From NCBI RefSeq assembly GCF_029167375.1, contig NZ_JARFTP010000016.1:1-64000 (forward strand): a DNA stretch of 64,000 bases. The letters run 5' to 3'. The position numbers and the translations under genes were made by a program. The notes beneath the pieces were generated by a model that saw only the letters and a program-made list of their open reading frames with translations, searched no databases and had not been told where the DNA came from. The stretch is from Tsukamurella sp. 8F (GTDB lineage: Bacteria; Actinomycetota; Actinomycetes; Mycobacteriales; Mycobacteriaceae). Of the stretch, positions 1 to 7,875 are shown piece by piece (position 1 is the first letter of the stretch; every line of letters starts with the position of its first letter).

Positions 1-173
1 GCGGCACGCCGGCCGAAGCCGAGGGCGGCGCCCTCGTCGCGGCGCGCCAAGTGCTGTCGACGGCCACCGACCTCGCGCCCGCGATCATCGCCATGTTCGG
101 CGCCGTGGCCCTCCTGGGCAGCGCGTCGTTCATCGACGCGATGCGCAAGGCGGCCGAGGCGCGCAGCAGCTGA
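1..173 (+). CDS. C-terminal end of an unidentified membrane protein (5' truncated)
   Basis: The reading frame is open from the window edge to the TGA at 171-173 and encodes about 56 residues. It has a hydrophobic stretch (LAPAIIAMFGAVALLGSASF) that could be the last transmembrane helix, then a charged tail (DAMRKAAEARSS) that would be cytoplasmic. The frame has the strong G/C third-position bias of the neighbouring genes. Only the tail is present, so the family cannot be named. It converges on the nuclease gene, with 6 nt between the two stop codons. Confidence 0.55.
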   Translation, partial: GTPAEAEGGALVAARQVLSTATDLAPAIIAMFGAVALLGSASFIDAMRKAAEARSS

Positions 174-179
174 CGGCGG

Positions 180-1727
180 TCAGACGACGGGTAGCGCGTC
201 CATCGCGGCGCTGCACATCCACTCGCGCAGCGTCCGCGTTGCGCGCACGTCGTCCTCGTTGTACTGCAGGATGCGCTCGCGCTGACCGGCCCGCTCGGCA
301 TCGTCGTGCCCGGGCTCTCGTCCGGACGCGATCAGGTACCACGCCATGGACGCCTCGCCCCCGGCCTCAGGATCGCGCCACGCGAAACCTGCTGCGGGAG
401 CGACCTTCTTGAGCCCGCGGCCCACGAGCGACAGGAACGAGTCGCCCACGGCCACGAACATGTCGACCCATTCGGGCGACGCGATGAACTCCTCCACCGC
501 ACGCCGCGTCGGAACGCCGGGCTCACCCGCGAACCGGTCCGCCGACGCCAGCAGCCACTTGTTCTCCGCCTGCTGCGAGTAGCAGTACGCGGCGAACGTG
601 CGGCCCGATGCGTGCGCCTCCGCGCGGCGGTCCATGAGCCAGCTCCAGAACGCCCCGAACGACCGTGCCTCGTCACGGGTGGGTACCGGATCCCACGTGA
701 CGAAGGACAGGTAGCCCAGATCGAGGCCGTCTCGCCGAAGCCAGGTACCCCACAGGTAGGCGCCGTCCTCACCGAAGCTCTCCATGTCCACGTCGACCTC
801 GACGTCGGCGCGGCGCACGCGCACCTCGGGGATGCGCCGCACCAGCGTCACCCCCGCGATCCACGCGCGGGCCAGGGCCTGCAGGTCGCGGAGGGGGACG
901 AGAAGGTCCTCGGGGGCAGGTCCGTCGTAGGCGGCCAGACCGTCGACGGTGACCACACCCACCCCTGCGAGCGCGCGGGCGGACGTCTGATCGGCGACCA
1001 GGCCGACGTCCCGCTTCGCGGAGAGCTCTGCCTCGCACTGCGGCCACCACGGGCAGCGACGGCACTCCGCGATGCGCGACGGCGCGGTCGCCACCTCACC
1101 GCGCAGGATCGCGAGCCGGTCGGCGAAGCGCTCGTCGTAGCCCTGCAGCAACGGCTCGACGTCCTGGACGAGGAGCCTCTCGCCGTCGACACCGATCACG
1201 CCGCCGAGTAGCGATGACGAGGCCGCGCCTGTGTCCTGGAGCATGCGTGTGAGGTGTGCGAGGCGCATCGCGTCGCCCCGATGGCCGCGGGGCTTGACGG
1301 CATCGTCGGGAGCGGGATCCCAGCGGTCGATCGCCGAGATCAGCGCCCCTGAGCCGCGGTCGAGCACCTTGTGGCCCACCACGAGAACTGGCACATAGCC
1401 GTCGCCGACCCATTGCAGCAGCTCGACGTGACCCGAGCGCCCGTTCACGCGGGGAAGGGCCGCTCCCCAGATGCGCGGCACGCGGTCGGCGATCGCGGCG
1501 CGGGTGCGGGCGAGAGCGTCGGGGCCGGGCGCGATGACGGCCAAAGGAGCCGATGCGGCGAGCCGATCCCGTACCGCTGCGCGGTGCGCGGCGGCGGCCT
1601 CCTGGCGCAGGACCGCACCCGGATCGGGGGTGAGGGCCGCTGGGTCGGCCCGCGCCTCGAGCGCCAGCCGGTGCCGGCACCCGGTGAGCGCGCGGGCCGA
1701 GACCGACTTCGCTGCTGAGGTATCCAC
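180..1727 (-). CDS. TM0106-type RecB-like nuclease with RNase H-like 3'-5' exonuclease domain
   Basis: The 515-residue protein combines a RecB/Cas4-like nuclease half with a C-terminal RNase H-fold exonuclease half. C17 together with C222-x2-C225-x5-C231 gives the one-plus-three cysteine pattern of RecB-family nucleases that hold a [4Fe-4S] cluster. The C-terminal half has an Asp-x-Glu pair (D314, E316) and a terminal YNEDDV motif (489-494), as in DnaQ/RNase H-like exonucleases. Proteins of this architecture are usually annotated as TM0106 family nuclease; the substrate is unknown, with DNA repair or processing inferred. The start is GTG at 1727, 8 nt downstream of a GATAAT -10 element (1736-1741 on this strand), so the mRNA is probably leaderless. 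It diverges from the DUF6474-like gene. Confidence 0.85.
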   Translation of the reverse strand: MDTSAAKSVSARALTGCRHRLALEARADPAALTPDPGAVLRQEAAAAHRAAVRDRLAASAPLAVIAPGPDALARTRAAIADRVPRIWGAALPRVNGRSGHVELLQWVGDGYVPVLVVGHKVLDRGSGALISAIDRWDPAPDDAVKPRGHRGDAMRLAHLTRMLQDTGAASSSLLGGVIGVDGERLLVQDVEPLLQGYDERFADRLAILRGEVATAPSRIAECRRCPWWPQCEAELSAKRDVGLVADQTSARALAGVGVVTVDGLAAYDGPAPEDLLVPLRDLQALARAWIAGVTLVRRIPEVRVRRADVEVDVDMESFGEDGAYLWGTWLRRDGLDLGYLSFVTWDPVPTRDEARSFGAFWSWLMDRRAEAHASGRTFAAYCYSQQAENKWLLASADRFAGEPGVPTRRAVEEFIASPEWVDMFVAVGDSFLSLVGRGLKKVAPAAGFAWRDPEAGGEASMAWYLIASGREPGHDDAERAGQRERILQYNEDDVRATRTLREWMCSAAMDALPVV

Positions 1728-1795
1728 TAGAGGCCATTATCGGATATGCGATGCTGTACCCAGCACCGAGACCTCTCGCGAAGGACGTGTACCCG

Positions 1796-2584
1796 ATGGG
1801 ATTGTTCCGCAGCAAGAAGAAGCCGAAGAGCAGTCGCGCGCAGCGTCGCGCCGAGGCCGACGCGCTCAAGGCCAAGGCCAAGCTCGAAGCCCGGCTCGCA
1901 GCGAAGAACGAGGCGAAGCAGTACAGGGCTGCAGCGAAGGCCGCCGCCAAGCAGGAGAAGTCCGCGGCGAAGGCGGCAGCCAAGCAGAACAAGTCCGCGG
2001 CGAAGAGCCTGTCGAAGAAGGACAAGTCCGTCACCAAGAAGGACAAGTCGCTGGCCAAGACGGATCTGACGCGCGCCAAGATCATCGCGAAGATGCAGGA
2101 CAAGTCCGATAAGAACGAGCTGAAGATCGCTGAGACCAACGCGAAGGCTGCGGTCGACGGAAAGCTCCTGTCGGAGGCGCGGATCAAGCGCTACATCTCG
2201 ACGGGTCGCCTGCTCGCCCCGGTCGTCGTGCCCATGGCGTACCGGGCGGCGACGGTGGCGCGCACCCAGCTGGACGCCAAGCGGGCGAGCCGTCTGGGCG
2301 TGCCGGTCGCCGAGGTCGCGCAGTACTCGGGCCACGGCGGCACCCTCGCCGCGCGCGTCACGGCCGCCCGCGGATCGCTGGACAAGCTCACCGCCACGCA
2401 TCCCGACGCTGAGACCAAGGCCTTCACAGACTCCGTCTCCAAGCGGCTCGACGACCTGACCGCCGCGGTCAGCACCTCCGAATCGATGCCGACCGCACGC
2501 CGCCGCACAGCACACTCCGCAGTCGCGCGCGAGCTCGACGGTATCGAGGCGGATCTGCTGAACCGCCTCGGCGTCACTCCCTGA
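1796..2584 (+). CDS. Lys/Ala-rich DUF6474-like protein
   Basis: The protein has 262 residues. The first ~120 are extremely rich in Lys and Ala and should form a long positively charged helix or coiled coil (runs such as AKAAAKQEKSAAKAAAKQNK). The C-terminal ~140 residues are ordinary globular sequence with one weakly hydrophobic stretch. I recognise the overall form as the DUF6474 family of Mycobacteriales; the function is unknown. The charged helix could bind nucleic acid or anionic membrane, which is only inference. ATG 1796 is chosen because AAGGA lies 10 nt upstream and the sequence MGLFRSKKK matches the usual family start. The reading frame also stays open back to an ATG at 1751. It is followed after 2 nt by a membrane protein gene. 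Confidence 0.75.
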   Translation: MGLFRSKKKPKSSRAQRRAEADALKAKAKLEARLAAKNEAKQYRAAAKAAAKQEKSAAKAAAKQNKSAAKSLSKKDKSVTKKDKSLAKTDLTRAKIIAKMQDKSDKNELKIAETNAKAAVDGKLLSEARIKRYISTGRLLAPVVVPMAYRAATVARTQLDAKRASRLGVPVAEVAQYSGHGGTLAARVTAARGSLDKLTATHPDAETKAFTDSVSKRLDDLTAAVSTSESMPTARRRTAHSAVARELDGIEADLLNRLGVTP

Positions 2585-2586
2585 CG

Positions 2587-3057
2587 ATGCTGCGTGGCGC
2601 GGCCGCGGGCGCCGGGACCGCGGCCCTGGCCGTGACCGCGCACGCCGCTGCCGCGGGGATGCCCGTTCCTGACGGGCGTATCCCGATGGTCGCTGTGGTC
2701 GCCGTGCTCGTGGGCGCAGTCGCCGCGCGGGTGCGGTCGGTGTGGGGGCTCACCGGCGTCTTCGGCGCCGGCCAGCTGGCGGTACACCTACTGCTCGCAA
2801 CATGCGGCGGCCACATGGGCGACCCGTTGCGGATGGCTGTGCTGCACTCCGCAGCCGGGCTCGTCACCGTTACCGTCATCACACTCGCGGACCGCTTCGG
2901 CACGTCGGCCGCGGCCCACCTCGCCGTGGTCGCGGCCCTGCTCGGGGGCCTTCGACCCTCCCTCGCACCTCCGCTCATCCCGGTGGTGTCCGCCTCGGGC
3001 CCGGTACGAACCCGGCGCGCCCGCCCGGTGTCGAGCCGCGCTCCCCCGTTCGTGTGA
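2587..3057 (+). CDS. Small membrane protein preceding the copper cluster
   Basis: The 156-residue protein has about four hydrophobic segments in its first 125 residues and a proline/arginine-rich hydrophilic tail. It has no catalytic motif I recognise. It has few metal-ligand residues apart from one HLLLATCGGHM stretch with two His, one Cys and one Met, which may be relevant because ycnI, copC and copD lie directly downstream on the same strand. The start codon is ATG 2587, 2 nt after the preceding stop, so translation is probably coupled. A role in copper handling is inferred from position only. Confidence 0.6.
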   Translation: MLRGAAAGAGTAALAVTAHAAAAGMPVPDGRIPMVAVVAVLVGAVAARVRSVWGLTGVFGAGQLAVHLLLATCGGHMGDPLRMAVLHSAAGLVTVTVITLADRFGTSAAAHLAVVAALLGGLRPSLAPPLIPVVSASGPVRTRRARPVSSRAPPFV

Positions 3058-3100
3058 GATCCCTCCGTCCTTCACACGAACCCGAGAAAGAACCCTCACA

Positions 3101-3718
3101 ATGCATCGCCTGATCACTCGGGCGGCGTCGGCGAGCGCGCTCGCCGGAGCCGTCCTGCTCGTCGTCGCCCCCACGGCCTCGGCGCACGTCACAGTCGACT
3201 CGTCGACGACCACACCGGGCAAGACCGCCCTGCTCACGTTCAAGGTTCCCAATGAGTCGGAGACGGGCAGCCCCACAACCGAACTCACGGTCAAGCTACC
3301 CCCCGTCAAGTCGGCCATGACCGCGCCCGTCGCGGGGTGGCACTCGGTCCTCACCCGCAGCGCCGACGGTGTACCCACCTCGGTCACATGGACCGTCGAC
3401 CCCGGCAGTCCGGGGATCGGCAGGGACCAGTTCGGCATGTTCGTGCTGCGAGTCGGGCCGCTGCCCTCGGCCGCGTCGGTGGATTTCCCTGCTACGCAGA
3501 AGTATGCGGACGGCACCGTCGTGGCCTGGGACCAGAAGCAGGCCCCCGGCGCTACCGAGCCGGAGCATCCCGCCCCGTCGGTCGTGCTCGGCGCCGCCGG
3601 ATCGACTGCAGCGAAAGGGAATTCGGATGCGACGGCGCGGTGGCTAGGCGCCGCCGGACTGGTCGCGGGCCTCATCGGACTCGCGCTCGGCGCCCTCGCG
3701 CTGCGCCGCGCGGCATGA
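3101..3718 (+). CDS. YcnI-family (DUF1775) copper-associated exported protein
   Basis: The 205-residue protein has an N-terminal signal peptide that ends APTASAHVTV, so cleavage after Ala leaves a His at or near the mature N terminus. That His is the copper-binding position of characterised YcnI proteins. A beta-sandwich domain follows (HVTVDSSTTTPGKTALLTFKVPNE), then a Pro/Glu-rich linker and a single C-terminal transmembrane helix with an RRAA tail. It would therefore be anchored on the outer face of the membrane. The copC start overlaps its stop codon (ATGA, 3715-3718) and copD overlaps copC. This is the ycnI-copC-copD order seen in many actinobacteria, implying delivery of copper across the membrane. 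Confidence 0.88.
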   Translation: MHRLITRAASASALAGAVLLVVAPTASAHVTVDSSTTTPGKTALLTFKVPNESETGSPTTELTVKLPPVKSAMTAPVAGWHSVLTRSADGVPTSVTWTVDPGSPGIGRDQFGMFVLRVGPLPSAASVDFPATQKYADGTVVAWDQKQAPGATEPEHPAPSVVLGAAGSTAAKGNSDATARWLGAAGLVAGLIGLALGALALRRAA

Positions 3719-4212
3719 GGTCCGCACTGGCCGTCGTAGTGGCCGCCCTCCTGTGTGTCCTGTCCGCGCCCACGGCGCAGGCGCATTCGATCCCGGTCTC
3801 GTTCTCGCCGGCCAAGGGCGCGAAGGTGGACCTCCCGCCCCACCAGGTGTCCATCACCTTCAACGAAGGCCTCACCGAGGGCGGCGAGGCCCTGACGGTC
3901 ACCGGCCCGGGTGCTGTTGCGTCACAATGGAACACGGGGTCGGCGACCATTCACGGGGCGATCCTGTCGACACCGATCGCCCAGTTGGGCGGTGCCGGCG
4001 TCTACACGATGCGGTACAGGGTCACCTCCGCCGACGGGCATGTGGTGACCGGCAGCTCGCAGTTCACGCTGACGCGCGACGCGGGCGGCAGGCCTGTCGC
4101 CCGCGCGGCGGAACACCACGGGATCCCGGTGTGGCCCTTCGCCGCCGGCGCTGTGGTGGTACTCGTGTGCGTCGTCGTGTTCGCGGTACGTCGCGCGCGG
4201 GGCGGTAGGTGA
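3715..4212 (+). CDS. copC: CopC-domain copper-binding protein
   Basis: The 165-residue protein has a signal peptide (cleavage near AQA-HS) and a CopC beta-barrel domain. The mature N terminus begins with His, and a later YRVTSADGHVVTG segment carries the conserved Asp-x-His; these provide a CopC Cu(II) site. A C-terminal transmembrane helix with an arginine-rich tail (RRARGGR) keeps it on the membrane. The longer upstream frame is rejected because ATG 3715 overlaps the ycnI stop and starts exactly at the signal peptide. It is presumed to hand copper to the CopD permease encoded immediately downstream. Confidence 0.88.
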   Translation: MRSALAVVVAALLCVLSAPTAQAHSIPVSFSPAKGAKVDLPPHQVSITFNEGLTEGGEALTVTGPGAVASQWNTGSATIHGAILSTPIAQLGGAGVYTMRYRVTSADGHVVTGSSQFTLTRDAGGRPVARAAEHHGIPVWPFAAGAVVVLVCVVVFAVRRARGGR

Positions 4213-5141
4213 GATCCCCGTCGGCCCCGGCGGCGCTCGCCGCTGCGGCGGGCGCTCTCGGAATCACGGGCGTGCTGCTCGCCGCGGCGCTCGGCGGCGC
4301 GCACGACATCGCGGTGTGGGTGCGCCTCGTCGCGGACCTGGCAGGGATGCTGACGCTGGGGCTCGCCGCGCTACCGCTGCTCACGGAGGACCGGGCGACG
4401 ACGGGTGACCGATGCCTCGCGCCACTGGCCGTCGTCGCCGGTCTGTGGGCCGCGGGAGGCGCGGCTCAGACAGCTGTGTCCGCCGCACAGCGGGTCGGGG
4501 TGTCTGTGCTGCGGGTCGACGTCGGCGCCCTCGCCGACGTCGTGCGCTCCGGCGCGGGCGTGGTGCTGTCGACGGTCGTCGCGCTGGTCCTGGCACTCTG
4601 GGCGGCCGTGGTACTGCTGCGCGGATCGTCTGCACCCGCGCCGACCGTTGCGGTGCCCCTCGCCGTACTGGGGCTCATAGCCGGGCCCGCGACGGGGCAC
4701 CTGTCGCTCACCGACGTCGGATCGATCCTCGTGAGCGCACACGTCGCCGCCGCCGCATGGTGGTGCGGCACCCTGGCGGCGATGGCGCTGGTATTGCGCG
4801 GACGCGGGCAATGGGCGCAGGCACTGCCGCGCTTCTCATCGCTCGCGCTGTGGGCGGTCGCTCTGGTCGGTGCGACCGGCGTGACGTCGGCACTGCTGCA
4901 CAGCACCGACTTCGGCGCCGCCTACCTACGCGTGGCGATCGCGAAACTCCTCGTGCTCGTATTGCTCGTGGGCCTCGGATGGCACCAACGCCGCACGTGG
5001 CTGGCCGCAGCATCACGGCGGGGCATCGATGAGAAGGCGTGGGGCATCGATGAGAAGGCGTCGATGCTCCGCGCGATACTGGAGGTCGGCGCGATCACCG
5101 TCGCGTTCGGCCTCGCGGCGAGCCTCTCGCTCACCGCCTGA
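4209..5141 (+). CDS. copD: CopD-domain copper transport membrane protein
   Basis: The 310-residue polytopic protein has about eight hydrophobic segments, with a CopD domain in the second half (HVAAAAWWCGTLAAMAL, then the segment ending LLHSTDFGAAYLRVAIAKLL). CopD proteins are thought to move copper across the cytoplasmic membrane together with CopC. The start is GTG 4209, overlapping the copC stop (GTGA). A perfect in-frame 21-bp tandem duplication adds a second copy of a seven-residue Gly-Ile-Asp-Glu-Lys-Ala block in the loop before the last helix. The alternative label CopD-like ABC component is not supported because no ATPase is nearby. Confidence 0.82.
   Translation: MRSPSAPAALAAAAGALGITGVLLAAALGGAHDIAVWVRLVADLAGMLTLGLAALPLLTEDRATTGDRCLAPLAVVAGLWAAGGAAQTAVSAAQRVGVSVLRVDVGALADVVRSGAGVVLSTVVALVLALWAAVVLLRGSSAPAPTVAVPLAVLGLIAGPATGHLSLTDVGSILVSAHVAAAAWWCGTLAAMALVLRGRGQWAQALPRFSSLALWAVALVGATGVTSALLHSTDFGAAYLRVAIAKLLVLVLLVGLGWHQRRTWLAAASRRGIDEKAWGIDEKASMLRAILEVGAITVAFGLAASLSLTA
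5020..5061 (+). repeat. 21-bp perfect tandem duplication inside copD
   Basis: Two identical 21-bp units (5020-5040 and 5041-5061), each beginning GGGGCATCG and ending GAAGGCGT, lie head to tail. Because 21 is a multiple of three, the reading frame is kept and seven residues are repeated in a cytoplasmic or periplasmic loop. This looks like a recent slippage event. Confidence 0.95.
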
Positions 5142-5179
5142 GGGTCAGCCCGCGGCGGCGCGCAGCCCGCAACGGCGGA

Positions 5180-5956
5180 TCACCGGTCGGCAGCGGCCGC
5201 CCTCGCGCGCTCGGAGGCCTGGGCGGCTACGTCGGACGCCTGCGCAGCAACGTCCCGCCCCACGCGCTCAGCGCTGTCCCGGAGCCGACGTGCGCGCTCG
5301 GCGACGACGGGCGCCTGACGTCGTGCCGTCTCGGCACCGGCCGACGTCAGCTCGGATATCCGCTCCGCACCGGCTGCCGCTGCATCCGAGACCACCGGCG
5401 CGGTCTGCTCGGCGACCTCCGAGAGCCGGGCGCCAGCGCGCTCGGCCCAGCCGGGCTGGTCGTCGGAGCCGCCCTTGACGGACTCGACTGCGCCGGCGAC
5501 GCGCGACCTCGCCCGGTCGGCTGCGCGCCGGGTCCGCCATGCGACGCCGGGACGGCCCTCGGTGTCGAAGCCGGCGATGAGCAGGCCACCCAGCAGGGAC
5601 AGATCCTTGAGTAGCCGGACCTGCTGCTCACGTGCTGCGGTGGGGTCGTCCTCGTTCCAGAACTGGTTCTCGACCGCGGTGGTCGGCACCAGCGAGGCCG
5701 CCAGCGCGAGCGATGCGACGCGCGGGAAGCGCCCCGTCGCGAGCAGCAACCCGCCGCCGAGCTGCACACCCGAATTGACCCGAACCCACACTCGGGGGTC
5801 CTCCGGGACGAGCTCGGAGTCGGGAAGGCTCGCGGTCGCCTTCTCGACGAGCGGCCGTGCCGCCTCCGCGGCACGTTCCGGCCCGCGGGTCAGTCCCGTG
5901 ACCCCGTTGTAGACGAAGTACGAGCCCAGTAGCGGCCTGGCGATACGACGAATCAT
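5180..5956 (-). CDS. DoxX-like membrane protein with long amphipathic C-terminal tail
   Basis: The 258-residue protein has a DoxX-like N-terminal half of about 140 residues (RPLLGSYFVYNGV at the start, then two further hydrophobic segments). The C-terminal ~110 residues are Ala/Glu/Arg-rich with repeating heptad character, resembling apolipoprotein-like or LEA-like helices, and end in an AAQASDVAAQASERARAAAA repeat. CAGGAG lies 9 nt before the ATG. DoxX proteins are linked to redox and thiol stress in mycobacteria; the tail is not part of the classical family and may contact the membrane surface. The gene is near CsbD and DUF6131 stress genes on the same strand. Confidence 0.72.
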   Translation of the reverse strand: MIRRIARPLLGSYFVYNGVTGLTRGPERAAEAARPLVEKATASLPDSELVPEDPRVWVRVNSGVQLGGGLLLATGRFPRVASLALAASLVPTTAVENQFWNEDDPTAAREQQVRLLKDLSLLGGLLIAGFDTEGRPGVAWRTRRAADRARSRVAGAVESVKGGSDDQPGWAERAGARLSEVAEQTAPVVSDAAAAGAERISELTSAGAETARRQAPVVAERARRLRDSAERVGRDVAAQASDVAAQASERARAAAADR

Positions 5957-6033
5957 AAGAATTCACTCCTGAGGATCGAGAGGATTACCGGCGATTTCGG
6001 ACATACAAAAGCACACGTACACACGAGTACGCA

Positions 6034-6079
6034 AAAGAATGCGGCTCGGCGGCGGGAGAATGCGATTCTCCCGCCGCCG
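6034..6079 (-). terminator. Rho-independent terminator after csbD
   Basis: Fourteen-bp perfect arms (6047-6060 and 6066-6079, CGGCGGCGGGAGAA on the + strand) enclose a 5-nt loop. On the minus strand the stem is followed by ATTCTTTTG. This fits an intrinsic terminator 8 nt past the csbD stop codon. Confidence 0.85.
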
Positions 6080-6086
6080 AATCGGA

Positions 6087-6299
6087 TCAGTTGTTGCCGG
6101 TGAACTTATCCTTCACCGAATCGACGCCGTCCTTCACCTTATCGGCGGCGTCCGTCACCTTCTGCTTCACAGAGGCATTCGCTTGATCTCCCTGGCCCTC
6201 TGCCTTCAGATCCCGGTCGTCAGTGGCGGCCCCTGCCGCCTCCTTGACGCGCCCCTTCAGATCCTCGGCCTTGTTCTGGGCATCATCGGCGATTCCCAC
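6087..6299 (-). CDS. CsbD-family general stress protein
   Basis: The 70-residue, highly hydrophilic protein has the CsbD pattern: a KAEDLKGRVKEAAGAAT helix, a DRDLKAEGQGDQANA turn and a second charged helix. CsbD proteins are small, abundant under general stress and of unknown molecular role. The start is GTG at 6299, with GAGGAG 10 nt upstream; the ATG pair inside the ribosome-binding region is out of frame. A strong terminator follows the stop. Confidence 0.88.
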   Translation of the reverse strand: MGIADDAQNKAEDLKGRVKEAAGAATDDRDLKAEGQGDQANASVKQKVTDAADKVKDGVDSVKDKFTGNN

Positions 6300-6410
6300 A
6301 GGACATCATCTCCTCGCGTCGAGTACGTGATATCTGTCGACCCCCGCCGTCTTAGGGATCGCGATCGACCTTACCCACCGGAATCTCGCGACGCCACCCA
6401 CCCACCGGCC

Positions 6411-6626
6411 TCAGGGACTCGGCTTGGGGACGTTGCACGAGGTCACCTTGGGATTGAGACCCACGTAGTTGAGCGGCCCCGCGACCACGGTCACTGCGAT
6501 CGTGGCCGCGCCGGCGCAGTTCTGTGCGCTGCTCGTGAAGTACCCGCGCTGGACGGCCGCGATCGCGCCGATCACCAGCCAGATCACAACGATCACGGTA
6601 AGCCACCGCACTCCGCCTCTGACCAT
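6411..6626 (-). CDS. Small one-helix membrane protein
   Basis: The 71-residue protein has one N-terminal transmembrane helix (VRWLTVIVVIWLVIGAIAAVQ) and an exported tail with two cysteines, C36 and C64, that could form a disulfide. The segment GPLNYVGLNPKV recurs in small mycobacterial membrane proteins of unknown function that I recall. The start is taken as the internal ATG (MVRGG) with GGGAG upstream. An upstream in-frame ATG at 6647 would add seven residues. Confidence 0.68.
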   Translation of the reverse strand: MVRGGVRWLTVIVVIWLVIGAIAAVQRGYFTSSAQNCAGAATIAVTVVAGPLNYVGLNPKVTSCNVPKPSP

Positions 6627-6672
6627 CCTCGACTCCCATCGGTACACCGCTGTAGGCGTTCGGCCCCGCCGT

Positions 6673-6828
6673 TCAGTAGTAATGGCGCCTGCCGCCGACC
6701 GAGCGGCCGATCGACCCGAGGATGAAGAGAATCACCCCGATCACAAGAAGAACGATCCCGATCGACCACAGCACCGGAATCTGGAGCAGGAATCCTGCAA
6801 GCATGAGAAGCGCGCCGAGAATAATCAT
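6673..6828 (-). CDS. DUF6131-type tiny membrane protein
   Basis: The 51-residue protein is almost entirely hydrophobic: two helices (MIILGALLMLAGFLL and SIGIVLLVIGVILFILGSI) followed by a GGRRHYY tail. This is the DUF6131 pattern of Mycobacteriales. AGGAGGT (6834-6840) lies 5 nt before the ATG, an almost ideal ribosome-binding site. The upstream 42-residue ORF ends inside this site, so the two are probably translated from one mRNA. Function is unknown; stress-linked expression is inferred from CsbD and DoxX neighbours. Confidence 0.82.
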   Translation of the reverse strand: MIILGALLMLAGFLLQIPVLWSIGIVLLVIGVILFILGSIGRSVGGRRHYY

Positions 6829-6838
6829 CGCCGACCTC

Positions 6839-6967
6839 CTATAGAAGAACGAACATCGGAGGCGACAACACGAGAAGCAACATCAGAATCACCATCCCGC
6901 TTCGTGGATGCAACAGAAGCGGAGGAGCGTCATCGAACTCGGATCCCCTGTCCATGGAACGCGCCAT
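6839..6967 (-). CDS. Proposed 42-residue small membrane protein
   Basis: This short ORF begins MARSMDRGSEF and ends with a hydrophobic helix (MVILMLLLVLSPPMFVLL). It is supported by CAGGAG placed 5 nt before the ATG, by its stop codon falling inside the ribosome-binding site of the DUF6131 gene, and by an inverted-repeat promoter region just upstream. Against it, third-position GC is lower than in neighbouring genes and I recognise no family. It may be a leader peptide controlling DUF6131 translation. Confidence 0.45.
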   Translation of the reverse strand: MARSMDRGSEFDDAPPLLLHPRSGMVILMLLLVLSPPMFVLL

Positions 6968-6984
6968 GTCGACTCCTGGTCCGA

Positions 6985-7010
6985 AAATCTATGGTTGTCA
7001 CTATAGATTT
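6985..7010. promoter_or_regulatory. Inverted repeat AAATCTAT-N10-ATAGATTT (candidate operator)
   Basis: Perfect 8-bp arms (6985-6992 and 7003-7010) in an AT-rich island of an otherwise very GC-rich region. It lies 17 bp upstream of the 42-residue ORF on the minus strand. CTATAG within it could serve as a -10 element. It is a plausible regulator-binding site for the small stress genes; the regulator is unknown, and the nearby MerR protein is one candidate. Confidence 0.5.
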
Positions 7011-7128
7011 ACGCTAGTCGCGAGTATCGATTCATGTCAATAGCCGAGACCCTCCCGTATCCTGGCGAGCAGGGCTGAGACCACGGCCGCGACCTGCGAT
7101 CGTCGCCGAGCAGAATCGAGAATCCGCC

Positions 7129-7443
7129 GTGCAGCCCACGCCTGATCACACCGAGGCCTACGCGGACGCCGTCCGGGCGCTCACCATGGCCACCCTGCTC
7201 GTCCCGCGCTTCACAGACATCAACGGCCGCAGCGCTTTACGCGTCGACATCGGGCCCGATCGCTACCTCACCGCGATACGGACGAACGAACCCGGTGATC
7301 CGCCCGACGCCGATGCTGTCGAGTCCTGGCGGGTCCAGGTCTTCGAGCACACGCCCGGCGGTGCGGCTCCCCGGCTGCTCGCCGCCCGGACGGCGAGCTG
7401 GCTCATCGACGCCTACGACGCGGCCATGGCGGACCTGCCCTGA
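7129..7443 (+). CDS. Hypothetical protein, 104 residues
   Basis: The soluble, acidic protein starts at GTG 7129 and keeps the strong third-position GC bias of real genes here. It has the look of a small alpha/beta protein (ALRVDIGPDRYLTAIRTNE, then ESWRVQVFEH) ending in a helix. I do not recognise a family. A TATCCT element about 65 nt upstream may be its promoter. The MerR regulator follows on the same strand after 114 nt. Confidence 0.6.
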   Translation: MQPTPDHTEAYADAVRALTMATLLVPRFTDINGRSALRVDIGPDRYLTAIRTNEPGDPPDADAVESWRVQVFEHTPGGAAPRLLAARTASWLIDAYDAAMADLP

Positions 7444-7557
7444 CAGGTGACGCGGCGCACCTCGTGGACGGAGGCGGTGACGTACCATCGGTTCGGCCCG
7501 CGGCGCGGTCGCCGGGCCGATGACCGTGAGCGACGCAGCCGAGGACGGAGGCCGACG

Positions 7558-7851
7558 ATGTCGACGACCGGCGTGGTCCGCGAGCGAGGCCTGTACAGCA
7601 TCTCTGTCGCGTCCGAGCTGACGGATGTGGGGCCGCAGACACTTCGCCTCTACGAGCGGCGGAACCTGATCCTGCCGGCGCGCTCCGCGGGCGGCACGCG
7701 CCGCTACAGCGACCGCGATATAGAGCGCATCCGGCGCATCGCAGCGCTCGTCGACGACGGCGTCAACCTGCCCGGCGTAGAGCGGATCCTGGCGCTCGAG
7801 GAGGAGTGTGCCGCCCTGCGGAGACGGCTCCACAGGGAACGCCGCCCGTAG
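7558..7851 (+). CDS. MerR-family regulator, HspR-like
   Basis: The 97-residue protein is a compact MerR DNA-binding domain: YSISVASELTDVGPQTLRLYE (helix-turn-helix), a GGTRRYSDRDIERIRRI wing and a GVNLPGVERIL segment, followed by a short coiled coil (EEECAALRRRLHRER). The sequence closely resembles HspR, the repressor of dnaK heat-shock genes that binds HAIR-type repeats. It has no effector-binding domain. The start ATG 7558 has ACGGAGG upstream; a longer in-frame start at 7447 is rejected because the added residues are arginine-rich noise. No dnaK or hsp20 gene is nearby, so its target is not visible. Confidence 0.8.
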   Translation: MSTTGVVRERGLYSISVASELTDVGPQTLRLYERRNLILPARSAGGTRRYSDRDIERIRRIAALVDDGVNLPGVERILALEEECAALRRRLHRERRP

Positions 7852-7875
7852 GACGAACAGTGCAACGAGCGGGAA

